Shown: one piece after another, positions 13,477 to 25,104 of the stretch
Numbering within the stretch: position 1 is the stretch's first letter
Layout: each line of letters opens with the position of its first letter
DNA from: Chrysoperla carnea
Lineage: Eukaryota; Arthropoda; Insecta; Neuroptera; Chrysopidae
Length of the DNA: 64,000 nt
Reading direction: 5' to 3'
NCBI RefSeq assembly: GCF_905475395.1
Contig: NC_058340.1
Location: forward strand, 54,972,181-55,036,180
The notes under the pieces: generated by a model
The model's database searches: none
Told to the model about the DNA's origin: nothing
Seen by the model: only the letters and a program-made list of their open reading frames with translations
Program-made: the position numbers and the translations under genes

Positions 13477-16400
13477 TCAAAGTGCAAATAAGTTAGCATC
13501 ATCGTCTTTTGTACGCCGCTGTTGAGGTTGCCGATTTGGTGATGGTTGATTTGGATTTGTTGGTAATGCTTCAGCGGCAGCAGCACGTTCAGCCAAAAAT
13601 CGTTCAAACTCACTACTTGTTACACTTTCTTCTGGAATGTTTTCTCGTGCTCCGGGCTTTAAATTTAAATTTGATTTTAGTAAGAGCGTTGAAATGAATA
13701 CACTGATCTCTAAATATGGATAATTAGAGAAAATTTTAAAATATATAATTAGAATTAATCATGGCCAATGTTTCATAATAATGATAAATAAAGTTAATTC
13801 AAAATTTGGAAAAAAGTTTACGACTACACAAAGGGTACCGGGTCACAGGATATTGTACTGACCAACCCTCAGTGACAGTCACTCTCCGTTCTAATTATAC
13901 AGGAAAATATGGAATGCTTATTCGGTACATACACTTTTTAATGTCTTTATCTAGAGGTATTAGTTTCGTACCACAGTATCCATCGTCCATAAATAGAGAT
14001 CAATGTAAAAAAAAAAACATTTGGTTGGTTATTATAATAAGAAATGCTTATCTTAATTTGAATAATAATAAGAATTGATTTGAACTAGACTGAAAAATTG
14101 CTCCCAATTTTTACTGTTTGCTTATAAAGCTGTAAGTGTTTACAACACGCAAAAGCTTATGAAAGCCACAGTGAGATAGAATCCAAAAAAGAACAAAACT
14201 CATTTTGATTGGGCTTTATGATATTTGTATTTTAAAGTGTATACGAGCAAGGATAAATTATGCCAGGAAATTAATATAATCAATATTAAAATAAACGATA
14301 AGTGTCTAATAATCTAATCTGTTTATCTGTTTATACTGCGTTAAATAAGTACTGGTGTAAGATGTTACACCCGTCCATCGACTTGTATGTTAATATTACA
14401 CGCGAACTCGCAATAACGCAGCCTAAGCATTAACTTATATAATATTCACAACTCATCAAACAAATCTCACTAGTCCCGCAAACTACTATTTGTCCAACAT
14501 TGGGAATTAACGTGTAATTTTCTAAATTTATGAACTATAGGGGCTGTTTAGACTGTCAATACTTTCTAGGACATAAGACATTAATACTTTTCAACAAAAT
14601 ACCACTTTTCCCATCAAATCTGAATTAGCATAAAATTGTTATATAATACATCAATTTTGATATTGCTAAACGAGCATATATTTTAATTAGATTTCCCATT
14701 GGAAATTGGGCCAGCACACCGCTAAATGATTTATATTAAATATAGGAAAGAAACTAGTTCCCATTTGTAAGCTTTCAATGACCAATAGGGCGAAAATAGA
14801 AACTGTTGTATAAACAAGCGTTTTTCGCGGTGATTTGAAAATTTAACACAATATTATTTTTAGTTGCGACTTAATGTTTGAGAAATGCTGGTATGAAATA
14901 TATGCCATAAGCGTACTTAAGACGACTATAAAATTGAATATTATTTCAATTTTTCTGTTTAGTATCACTTAACCCAGACAAAAAGAACTTTCTTTCATGC
15001 AACCAATTAATAAACGCAACGATTACTTTCTAAGTTTTCTTTAATAAAATTATTCACGTTTAACACTAAATGAAAAAAAAAATAAACAAACACTAGACGG
15101 ACAAGGATTGGAAATATAAAACTCTTCGACTAAAAACAATTGATCAATATAGAATTAAACGCAATTACTTACTGTATTTTCCAACCATGCAGCCATTTCG
15201 TCGAAATCCCTCTCTCTCCCCGGCTTCACATGTATCACGCAAACAAAAAATTACATTTAATGCTAATTACAAGAGCTAAAGCATGCAATTTGAGAAGCAG
15301 TAATAAAAATTTGTTTAAATAATATAATATAAATAATATAACATAGAAAGTAATTAAATAAAATGCATATGAAATTATTTTTAGGCATTTTGATCAGTCG
15401 AGGAATGTGCAGACTTTTAAATTTAGATTTTGAATTATTCGCCATCTTTATTGAATATTTCTTCAATTAAATATTATGGCTTTGCAACAATTAATAACAA
15501 GTACCTGGTTGACCAAGCTTTCCTCGTTATTATTATTTTTTTGTAAATCGAAACCTAGCTAGATCAATTTGTTGCCCCCGAATTGCTCGTTAAATATATA
15601 AGATTAGTAGCTGTACTCCAAGAATTATTTTTATTATAGACCGTAAAATAGTAGCTTACTAAAGTGCGTCATTTTTCCACTTCTGTCTCGGAAGGGACTA
15701 ACAAAATTTCATTGTTGACTAGAATGAGAAAAAATTTCGAGACTTACGTTGAGCGTAAATGATTGTTTCAAAAAATAAAAAACATATTTTTTGATATGTA
15801 AATAACGCAGAATCCTCGGAATTTTTTCCTCTATCCAGTCAAAATTCATATACTTTTGAGCCCTCTCCAAGGTAGAATAGAGAAAATGGTGAACCTTTTC
15901 CTGTTATCATCATACGCTCTATTACTTTTAATTAGATTTACGACCCTTCCTATTATTTAACATTCGTTCAAATAAAATTGGAACGAAAATGTGTATATGA
16001 TTTTGCTTAAATCGTCATTTTACATACACTCTCATACAAGCCTTGAAGGTTAACTTTTGCTAGGTGATTTTTACATCTGAGTGAATACCATATATTTGCA
16101 CTACTGTGTATGGAGGACACTCGCACTCGACCCAAAATAGTGAAATTCCAATTGATCCAAATTTAGTATGGACAAAACTTGACTATTACTATAATTATTG
16201 TGATGGTAATTCAATTTAATAAATTGAGAACTGCCATTTTAAAAAAAATATTTTCATACGCATATAAAATAATAAACCCACATAATAAATCAACAAAAGT
16301 TAAAAAATAAATAAATAAATAAAAATGCTTACAACAGTAGGAGGTTGTGTTCGTGTATTTGCAAGACTACTTAAACCACCACTTACTTGATCTGGTTCTA

Positions 16401-19400
16401 AATTATCCTTGTATGTACTTCCACTAAAAATAAAATAAAAAATAGCTTTCAATTTAAAATAAAAAGCTTCTTCAATTAATAGTTTCTGCATTAAAAAGCA
16501 TTATATTTTAAGAGAAAACGTATACGGGAGTAAGCTTTTAAAAATATTAATAATAATAAAAATTGTAACTTCTTACCCTGTTTTAGATGATTCATATGTT
16601 ACATTACGTGACTGTGCAAACATATCAAATTCATCATCTTTTTCAATTGGACCTTTTTGCGCTGGTACACTGGCAATTTGGGATAATTTAAGATCTTTAC
16701 TTCCATTTCGCACACCTAGAAATAAAATTTTGAAAAAAAAAATTTAATAATCAAATAGGTAATTCCCAAACAAATGTTTCAAACAAGATTTAATATACAA
16801 ATTTCGACTTCTCATATAGGGATCAAAAGGATCAATTTACAAAGGGGTAAAATTAAAAATGGCTTTTTATCCTACATGAATCTTTATGTTTTTTTAAACT
16901 TACTTAATTAGAAAAGCACTGATATTAAACACTGTCTATATAGGATATTTCAACAATTAACTCAGTCAAATGTTTATTTTCACTTGTTATTTTTTAATTT
17001 AATCGCTAGATAGTATCTCTTAGCTAGAAATTCCAATAGATTAACTAACCTAAAGAGATTTTTTTTAAACAATATCAATTGGCCATGACTTAGCTAACGG
17101 TAGAGTCGAGATATTTATAAATGAAATTAAACAATTGAAGAACATACTTAATGCAGCAAATTCATCTTCAAGATTAGATGCTGTACTTGGTCCATCACTT
17201 AAATCAATTAAAGATTCCTGGGCATCTTCTATTTTTGTTGGAGATGCAACACCCAAGGCTGCACCAAGTAATGCAGATGGTGTATTTCGATTTCCAGCTT
17301 CACGATTCTTTTCGTATCTTGCATAACGTAAAAATATATTGTTCATTTCATCATTTATTCGTAACAATTCAGCTGTAAGTTCATCATTTGCCAATTTTCC
17401 AATTAACTCAACCAAACGTATTTGCATAGCTTTACAAGTGGAATGTAACTCCTAAATATAAATAAACAAATGGTAAAATAAATTTAGATAATGCATACTT
17501 TTTGTTAGGAATAGCAGTAGGATTTTCGAAAATATCTTACGTTGAATTCGACTTCAAATTTTGTGACCTAATTGAAATTTCTAAATATTTTAAAATCAGT
17601 TATGCTGTTTTCGTGGAAAGATTTGTTAAATAGCGAAAATCACTACAATCCAATAGATTGAAATATTCACCAAGATCTTTACGTTCCAAAAATCTATAAA
17701 ATACAGCTGATATTACGAAAAGTTAATCACCATAAAAGCTTTTTTAGAATTTTAATTAAAACTGGAGGCTAAAGTATTAATCGATAATAAAGTATTAATC
17801 GAGAATACAAAAATTATATAAAAAATATATTTTTAATTTTCAGAAATAACATAAAATAGTTATACAAATTAGAAACCATTCGAACTTTTGGATATTTTCG
17901 AAATTCCATTAAAATAAATTTCACCTGCAATAGTTCTAAATCACTTGAATCTTCTTTTCCAGGTGTTAGTTCTGAGAGCATTTCTGATAATACAGCCATA
18001 TTGTTTTGAACAACATCTAATTCACTTTGTAGTTTACCAATTTGTTCAGGGGCAAGAGGCGCGTTAATTGGCACTGGTACGGGTACATTAGGATTTACAG
18101 CAATTGAATCCCCTGCAGCGTTAGGTATTTGTGAAGCTGGAGGAACTACTTCTGCACATGGTTCAGTCACAGTCTAAAATTATACCATAGATTTAGTAAA
18201 AATATGATTGACTTTTATTTAGGTAATTGTACATACCCTATGTGGAGTATGTATTGGTGCCATTGTATCCAAATCTGTCGGTGGAAATTCAATCCCTTTT
18301 GCACGCAAATCACAAACAACAGCTACCACACCTGATAATTCTGGTTGTCCAGCAAATGCATCAGCCCATGATTGTATTAAAGATAACACCTTTTCTTGCA
18401 CAACTGTTGGTGGATCATTCTTAGGTCCAATTAATTTTACCTAGAATCAAACAAATTTTTTTTTTAAATAATATATTTAATACAGGTGTCGTCATCCTCA
18501 ATATGTTTGGTGAGTTATGACAATATAATTTAATTTTTGGGTCGACCATATACAACCGCTTGATCATAGACAAAGAGTTTATGGTATTAATTTATCATGT
18601 TATTTAACTGGTCCACGAATTCGTAGAGATTTGAATGTATTGGAAGGTAAAGAGGAGATCTTAAAATTTGATATTTCTTCTTTAACTTCACCAGAATATT
18701 TAAAAATCAACAAATTATAATTTAAAAAATACAGTTATAGAATTAATTAATTATTGGTCTAAGTGATGAAAAAATTGCATCGGTCTTATTAGACCGACAT
18801 TTCCAACTTATGGACCCCACTTCGATAATTTTGATTCACGTTTACATTGAAAAATAACAATTTTTTTATACGAAAACTGGATCTGATTTCCCTTCATACG
18901 AAAGTGAGACAAACTTGAAACAGAAATCATCCTAAGTAAGATTATAGACTCTTCTTAAAATTCAATTCAAATTAATGGTTAAGTGGCTAACCTATGCGAA
19001 AATTTTGTCAAGCATTTTCAGTTTCTATTTTAGAATTATTCTTATTTTAAGAAATCTCAATAATTGATGTTAGTTACGTCAGGAATAGTCTTAACTAATC
19101 TTTCCTTCTACACAAAATTGGTACCATAAAATATTCAATCTCTTCCAAGCCCTTCGTATACAAATTCGATTATCTACGGCTTTTTTAAAAAACAATCAAT
19201 AACGAAGAAAGTTGTATAAAAATTGGCCCCGGTGCCTTAGTCAATTGATCACGTTATCTCATTAATGCTTTGGTTTTCTATCAATAATTACATCCTGCGG
19301 GTACCTATAGTTCGTACAAACAATTTTAGGGATTTCACCACCCTAATATATGAACGGTTTGTGTTAGAGTGACGGTCGGGTAAACGATGCAGAAAAATCT

Positions 19401-21753
19401 TTTGTGTGTACCTTCTATGTAAATATATTTTTAAAGAAACACTACATATTAAAAAGGGTGACATAAAATGGACAATATTATATGTATAAAATCAATCACA
19501 ATTCATTCCCCAATATGAGTTCATGTTTTTTATTCGTTTGGGGAAACTGTTTGTGAGCCTTGATATCTTAAAATAAATGAAATAAAACTTACTAAATCTT
19601 GAACAAAATCCTTGCTGCAAACCAACACATGAAAACGTTTTCCACAATTCTTCACACATGTTTCTAATACTGTTAAAGTGTACATTACAACTGTATAATT
19701 TTTCCCTGCATTCTGTTGTAATCGTTTACGTATCGCCTTCACAGCATCCCGTGGTCCTTCATCTGTATTATTTATTAGATCACATATTTCCATATTTAAT
19801 TCCCAGTTTTCGGACGGAAGATTTTCATCTGTGGCTATTTCTAAAAAAGCATAATTTTGCTATTAGAACATTGAAAATTAATTATAGTGTAATTTTTGGC
19901 TATTTGTCTATATAAAACAATTCAATTGAAAAATTCAAAAGCTGTCGTTAAACTAAGGCATCATTTTTTGAAACAACTAAAATTAGAAGAGACAATCAAA
20001 GTTCCATCTTGTAAAAGAAAATTTCATGTTAAACATTTAATTAAGAGATATTTTTGCAAAATTCTAAAATCCTTTCCTATTGAAATCCCGAATGAAAAAT
20101 CTCCAATGAAAATGTATTCATGTTATAAAACCATAAAATCTGAGTATTGTAATTAATCACACATGTTTTTCTCACAACATATTTATATAATATGCGGTTA
20201 TACTATACAGGGTTGTTCAATAAAATAATACCACTTATATGATAGTAGTTTATAATTTTTATCGTTACAGACTAAATATAGTCACTACTGAGTTTAGCAG
20301 AAAGAAAAGAAATAACAGCTAAAGACAAACTTGATTCCTACTTTCTCTCTTCCACAGGCAGTCGAAAATTTAATCAACAAAAAATTTAAAAATTATCTAT
20401 TATCATACAAGTGTGTATATCTTATTGAACAAGCCTGTATAAATTTGCAACCCACCCCTCAAAAAATCTAAGGGAGATGTTAAACTTTGGCTAAACTCAG
20501 TCAACGAAAATAAAATGTGAAAGTTCATTCGAAATCGGATTTGCCGTTTCCGATATTAAGCTAAACATATCGTTCTTCGAGAAAGTTTTTTGTGAATATT
20601 TAGAACAGTAATAAACAATTTATATTTATTCCCTGAAAAACTTTTTCTATTGCTAAATAGAAAGGTATTAGTAAATAATTCGTTACATTTGGACGAACTG
20701 GGTGCTCGATTAGTAAGCAATCTCCAGAAAGCCAGCACCCCATCATACATCGACAATCTATTTTTTTTAAATACATTTTGTGCTGGATGCTCTGAAGATA
20801 ATAAAAAATTTATTAATCTGTCGACCTTCCATCACGTTCTACTATCATTTTCACTCAATTATTTTTTTGATTTTATGACGCATATGTTACTGACTATAGG
20901 GGTGCATGGAATAAAACAAATCAAGAACAAATTCTAATATTTCAATATATTTTGAATATACAAAAAAAAAGTCTAAAAAAATACACATTTTCCAAGAATC
21001 ATATATCGAATCTCTTTATGGTAATGGTAATACAATTTTGTAATCAATCATTAACAAATTGCAAGAGATATAATGTTCGACTTTGAAGAACGTTTTCATT
21101 TTTCTAAAAATTTTTCACCATTAGTTTTTATCATATCAGCCCTTATCTGTATCAATGTAGTATAAATATAAAATTTGGTAAATCGTAAATCCCAGAAAAT
21201 CAGTCTAAAGATAAAATACGTAGATAAGTCAGATACGCAAATTTTAAATGCTAATATTTCCAAATAATTTTTCATAATATTTCAAAGATTTTCCAAACTA
21301 TAAGCTAAATATGTGAACTAATTTAGCTTAGTCATAGCTTCTTATATAGAATACTTATAAGAATTTTAGTAGAAAGTGTAAATAATAACAGGATAATAAA
21401 AGCATTAAATAAAAATAAACGATAATATTATAAATACTTTCTCTGCTTTCTTAGCATATTTAAAAAGATGTAAATCATAAATTTAATAAATAAATTTCCA
21501 GAGCATGACGTAATAATATTCTTATTAAGCTAAATTATATTATAAAGAAAAATGTTGTAATTTTCAATGTTAACATGGACAAATTTTAAGGCTCGTGATT
21601 TATGAGTCAACACGTCAAAATAAAAAAAAAACAAACGAGCACAAAGGGGTATTTAAATATGAGTTAATAAAATTTGGGATATTTACCAATTCGTTGTCCA
21701 ACAGGAGTTGAAAAAGGATTTCCTCCTAAACCGGGTACACCAAAAAACGACAT
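13477..21753 (-). CDS. TOM1: TOM1-like VHS-GAT endosomal sorting adaptor
   Basis: Eight coding exons on the minus strand: 21687-21753, 19593-19840, 18237-18440, 17925-18173, 17148-17451, 16577-16715, 16333-16423 and 13477-13656. All phases agree and give 493 residues (human TOM1 has 492). The N-terminus contains [12 protein letters not shown], almost the TOM1 start. A VHS domain spans about residues 13-150, with motifs [34 protein letters not shown] and LIQSWADAF. The segment ending [14 protein letters not shown] is TOM1-specific. A GAT domain follows at about 207-310, then the clathrin-box-like SLIDLSDG and the conserved [15 protein letters not shown]. The protein ends [12 protein letters not shown]1 binds ubiquitinated cargo, Tollip and clathrin on early endosomes; that role is inferred from the family. 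The last exon's acceptor (TTTAAATTTAAAG) has a poor pyrimidine tract, so that junction is the least certain. Confidence 0.96.
17771..17807. repeat. Short tandem duplication in TOM1 intron
   Basis: TAAAGTATTAATCGA occurs twice within about 20 bases, separated by four bases. It is a minor local duplication in the intron between exons 4 and 5 of the TOM1-like gene. Confidence 0.6.
18534..18720 (+). pseudogene. Unidentified coding-like fragment inside a TOM1 intron
   Basis: On the plus strand, antisense to TOM1 and inside its intron 2, an open stretch encodes a hydrophilic peptide containing [33 protein letters not shown] and [18 protein letters not shown] before a stop. Its composition (His, Gln, Pro, Arg, Cys, Trp) is unlike translated AT-rich noise. 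Just upstream in the same frame, RHPQYVW is followed by stops, and no good splice acceptor joins the two. It may be a decayed retrocopy or a fragment of a nearby paralogue. I do not recognise the family. Confidence 0.25.
20208..20437. mobile_element. TA-flanked MITE with CAGGGTTGTTCAATAA termini
   Basis: The left end CAGGGTTGTTCAATAAAAT is repeated inverted at the right end, whose reverse complement reads CAGGCTTGTTCAATAAGAT. The TIRs extend about 40 bases and include a shared TATGATAG. TA flanks both ends (20206-20207 and 20438-20439), which fits the Tc1/mariner superfamily. It is 230 bases, non-coding, and sits in the first intron of the TOM1-like gene. Confidence 0.72.
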
Positions 21754-22519
21754 ATTTTCTGAATATATAACAAATATTTAATTTTCACTTGACAATATAA
21801 ACGTCAAACATTCACTTTTATGTTATTCTGTAAATTCACTTGTAATAAAAATAATCTACAACGTTTATTGGAGTTGAATATTTTTTCGATGGTATATTTT
21901 TTTTGGAATAATCTTTTGTTATTAAAACCTCACATTAACTAAAATTATAAAACATATTTTTAATATACAAAATCGTATTATAAAAACACTTTTATCGAGA
22001 CTGTAATTTAATACCTGTGTTATTAGAAATTATAGAGATTAGTATGTTTACAAAAGCAAACACAATAAACAGCGATGCAGACAGACAGCACGTTAGAAAA
22101 AAAAATAGATGTCACTTGTACGGAGTAGGCTGAAGGCTCCCACTCTATATTATTACTCACAGCTCAATTATATGCAACTTTTCAAATTAATACTAAACAA
22201 CAAAAAAAAAACACAGTGGCGATTATTTCAACATTTATAATTATATGTCCAGTCTTGAACTTGAATAGAAATGTAAGATCAAGGGAAATTAAACTAAAAA
22301 ATCTGATGTAAACACCACACATTATAATCTCTATTGTGAAAACAATAGATACGCAGATTTGGCACTTGAGAAAGTCACTATATTTTGTTTTTGAGTCGTT
22401 TACTCAATAACATTTTTGTTATATTAAGAATTATTTTTACAACATTTTATTTAATTATAAAATGATTATTTATTATTTTTATTATAAAACAATTTGAAAC
22501 TAAAAAATAATGAATATAA

Positions 22520-22575
22520 AAAAGTTGGCTCAACTGGAGTTCGAACCAAGGATCTCTTATACCTAATTGTTTTTA
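22520..22575 (-). repeat. tRNA-like B-box fragment, possible SINE remnant
   Basis: Read on the minus strand, the segment contains GGTTCGAACTCC, a good RNA polymerase III B-box, followed by GTTGAGCCAAC and a T-run that could act as terminator. No matching D-arm or anticodon arm precedes it, so it is not a complete tRNA gene. A SINE tail or an eroded tRNA are the likely explanations. Confidence 0.35.
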
Positions 22576-22740
22576 TTTGGATCGATTATTTGGATAGGGA
22601 ACTAATCCACATGTTTTCAAATCGAATTAAGTATGCGACTTTACGTTAAGAGATGCGTGTTTTCACCGAGAACGGCTCTAATCCAATTAATATTCTTTGA
22701 AATATGCCACTGTCATTTTCTGCGTTTATTTTGGGAAGCA

Positions 22741-23004
22741 CATTAGTCCAGGACATGTGCCCTTACCATAACATACGCAATGTGGGGCAATATGCATAGA
22801 TATTACATGCAGAACTACCCTTGCCGCATATTCCCGTCCAGGAAATCATTTACTATCGTCAGCTTTTGGTTGAATGAGTTTTACCGAAGAAGACATGATC
22901 GTTTCTACTTGCCTAAACAATATGAAGAAATAATAACTCAAAGTACCAGCACAAACAAGTTTTCTGTGTACAAAGTAACAACTGATACAAATTATAGATT
23001 ATAA
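22741..23004 (+). pseudogene. Decayed transposon-associated helix-turn-helix fragment (tentative)
   Basis: The frame ending at 23004 encodes YAMWGNMHRYYMQNYPCRIF followed by SRKSFTIVSFWLNEF. The pattern Y..xGN....YY..NYP.R..PS..(S/T)F..V...L resembles the DUF4817-type helix-turn-helix found in many insect transposable-element proteins (typically GNxxxAxRxYxxRFPxRRxP). A stop lies a few codons before the segment, and there are no flanking splice sites or further domains, so this is at best a degraded piece. The assignment is from memory of the family and weak. Confidence 0.3.
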
Positions 23005-23589
23005 AACTTGGTAGTGTAAAAACAGCCTGGTCATCCAATCTCTAGGGAAAAAGTCCCTAGAGACAAAAAGATTAACTTCAATATACCTTTGTTTAGTCAA
23101 TTTCATTATGACTCCCAGAAACCAGTGTATGTCCAAGTGAGACTAGTTTATTGATAATAATGTCACATCTGTCTTCAAGCTATTAAGCCGCGTGGAAAAG
23201 AAGATGTAGCCTTGCCTCTTATAAAGAAAGTGAGTGTTCACATTCCATCAGAATATCAGGAATTTTATAATCAGAATAATCAGATGACTAGAAACGGAAA
23301 CTATTGAAGAAGATGCTCCGCAACAAAATTAATCGTATTAAAAAAAAAATTGACTTGTTTAGGTTTAACCCCTTAAAAAAGTTACACAAAATTTTTTCCC
23401 AAAAAATGCAAAAATCCATTTATAACTATTCGATGCATGTGTTTTTAATAAATAAATCGAATTCCTAAACGGAGGTCGATATCGTAAAGCAATTTCAATA
23501 GATATCAGAGCAACTTTTGAAACTGAAGTCATAATGTCATTAAATATAGCTTAAAACTATTACCGAACTTTTACAAAAAAAAATTAATT

Positions 23590-23650
23590 TAAAAAATCGG
23601 CTAAGCGCGAGTTGAACTTGCACATCTAGGGTACCGTAGCACCAGTTTTA
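23590..23650. repeat. Dispersed insect repeat segment (TCGGCTAAGCGCGAG)
   Basis: The stretch AATCGGCTAAGCGCGAGTTG ... AGGGTACCGTAGCA resembles a repeat seen in many insect genomes with the form TCGGCCAAGTGCGAGTCGG ... AAGGGTTCCGTACCA. A partial opposite-strand piece, GTACGGAACCCTAAAA, lies at about 24189-24204. Recognition is from memory; the parent element is not established here. Confidence 0.4.
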
Positions 23651-25104
23651 TGAATAAGCAAAAATTTGATATAAACGCATGTCCTAAAATAATTTATTAC
23701 TGAGATATTGGAACGAAAAGATATTTATTTAACAATAAAACATTCTAAGTTAAATAGTAGTGGGAATTTTGCAAAATAAAAGCTATTATAAATTCATGAT
23801 AATTCTTATCAATATTTGCAATGATATTTAACATTGCTTTGTGTTTTATTACAATTAACACCTTCATAAAATCAAGTTCAATAGTGTTTTATTATAATGA
23901 AAATTTATAAAATTCCTGATAAAAATCTATTGTTTTCATCGAGAAAACGAATATGTATATGCATATGTATATTTGTCTCTGTTTAAGAGCAGAAACAAGC
24001 TGTTCTTTATCTAACTCTTATTACTTTGAGTACTACTTTTAAAAGTTACACTTTTTCTACAGTAACGCCATCCTTATTTATACACAGAGATAGTTCTGCT
24101 TATCTCTAGCATTCATAGTATGGAAGTTATCTTTATCCAAATTCCATGATTATATATATAGTCATTTATTTAGGAATTCAGTTCAAGTACGGAACCCTAA
24201 AAGCATTTACTTTGGTAACAAACAATTTTTATAAAACTTGTATTTGAAAAAAAATCTATAATTTATTCAATTAATATAGTTATTAAATGTGGAAAAGAAT
24301 GTTGTTTTAATATATTTACAATTATCTGATATTTACTCATTTATTTACAAATACTAATAATACTAATATATTTATTAATAGCTACATGCTTAAGAAATTT
24401 AAATATTCCTACGAAGGTCAATCAATAGAGACTCTCCGAAAAAAAATTGAAATCTCAGAAAATATTGAATGTAACAGTTTTATATAAAAAAAGATCCAGA
24501 GAATTTAGATCCGGTAATGTTTTTTTTCCAAATTGCAGAGTGCTTCAAAGTTTATACTCAGTAAAAGATCAAGATTAATGAATTGTGTTAAAATATGAAA
24601 AAATACGTATAATAAAAATTGATATGGCTATGGGCAGATGAATATCCTGCAAAATGTGGCTTGGGGCCTAAATGACTTATATAAGATGTTTCTCCTTAGC
24701 TTTACCGTCTATTTACGAAGATCTTATGAGAAAATATGGAGGGTAAAGATTTAAGAAAAAAACATATTTATCAGTCTTGTCTTTATAAGTCTGTAGATAT
24801 TGTAAAATCATAATTTTATGTTGGTAACTTGCGTGTGCTTGCAACTTATTAAACTTAAATAAACAAAATAAAATAAACAAACAAATAAAAAAATTAAGTT
24901 TATTTAAAAATTTAAACAATAAAAATTATAATAACGGCTTTTTTCAATCATATTTTTTAAAATTATTGTCTCTTTATTTTACAATTTACATTCTAGCGCC
25001 AAAAAATTGCTGTCATAATAGATAAAAAGTTTCCATAGTAACTTCTAAATGAATATATAAACATTTTTTTTTATTGAAATGTTCTTAAGTTTGATTTTTA
25101 ATTA

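Larger units (their letters stand above)
21754..25104. other. Divergent intergenic region between TOM1 and DRC3
   Basis: This 3.3-kb interval separates the 5' ends of TOM1 (-) and DRC3 (+). It contains a tRNA-like/SINE-like fragment near 22524-22570, a decayed helix-turn-helix-like ORF at 22741-23004 and a dispersed-repeat segment near 23590-23650. The start regions of both genes are AT-rich without a motif I can name. Confidence 0.5.

Noticed and set aside
13806-14078. 90-codon plus-strand frame in TOM1 intron 7
   Set aside because: No domain, poor codon context, antisense inside an intron, and a low-complexity Asn/Ile/Leu tail; treated as chance.
22520-22575. Complete tRNA gene on the minus strand
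   Set aside because: Only a T-arm and B-box are present; acceptor, D and anticodon arms cannot be folded.
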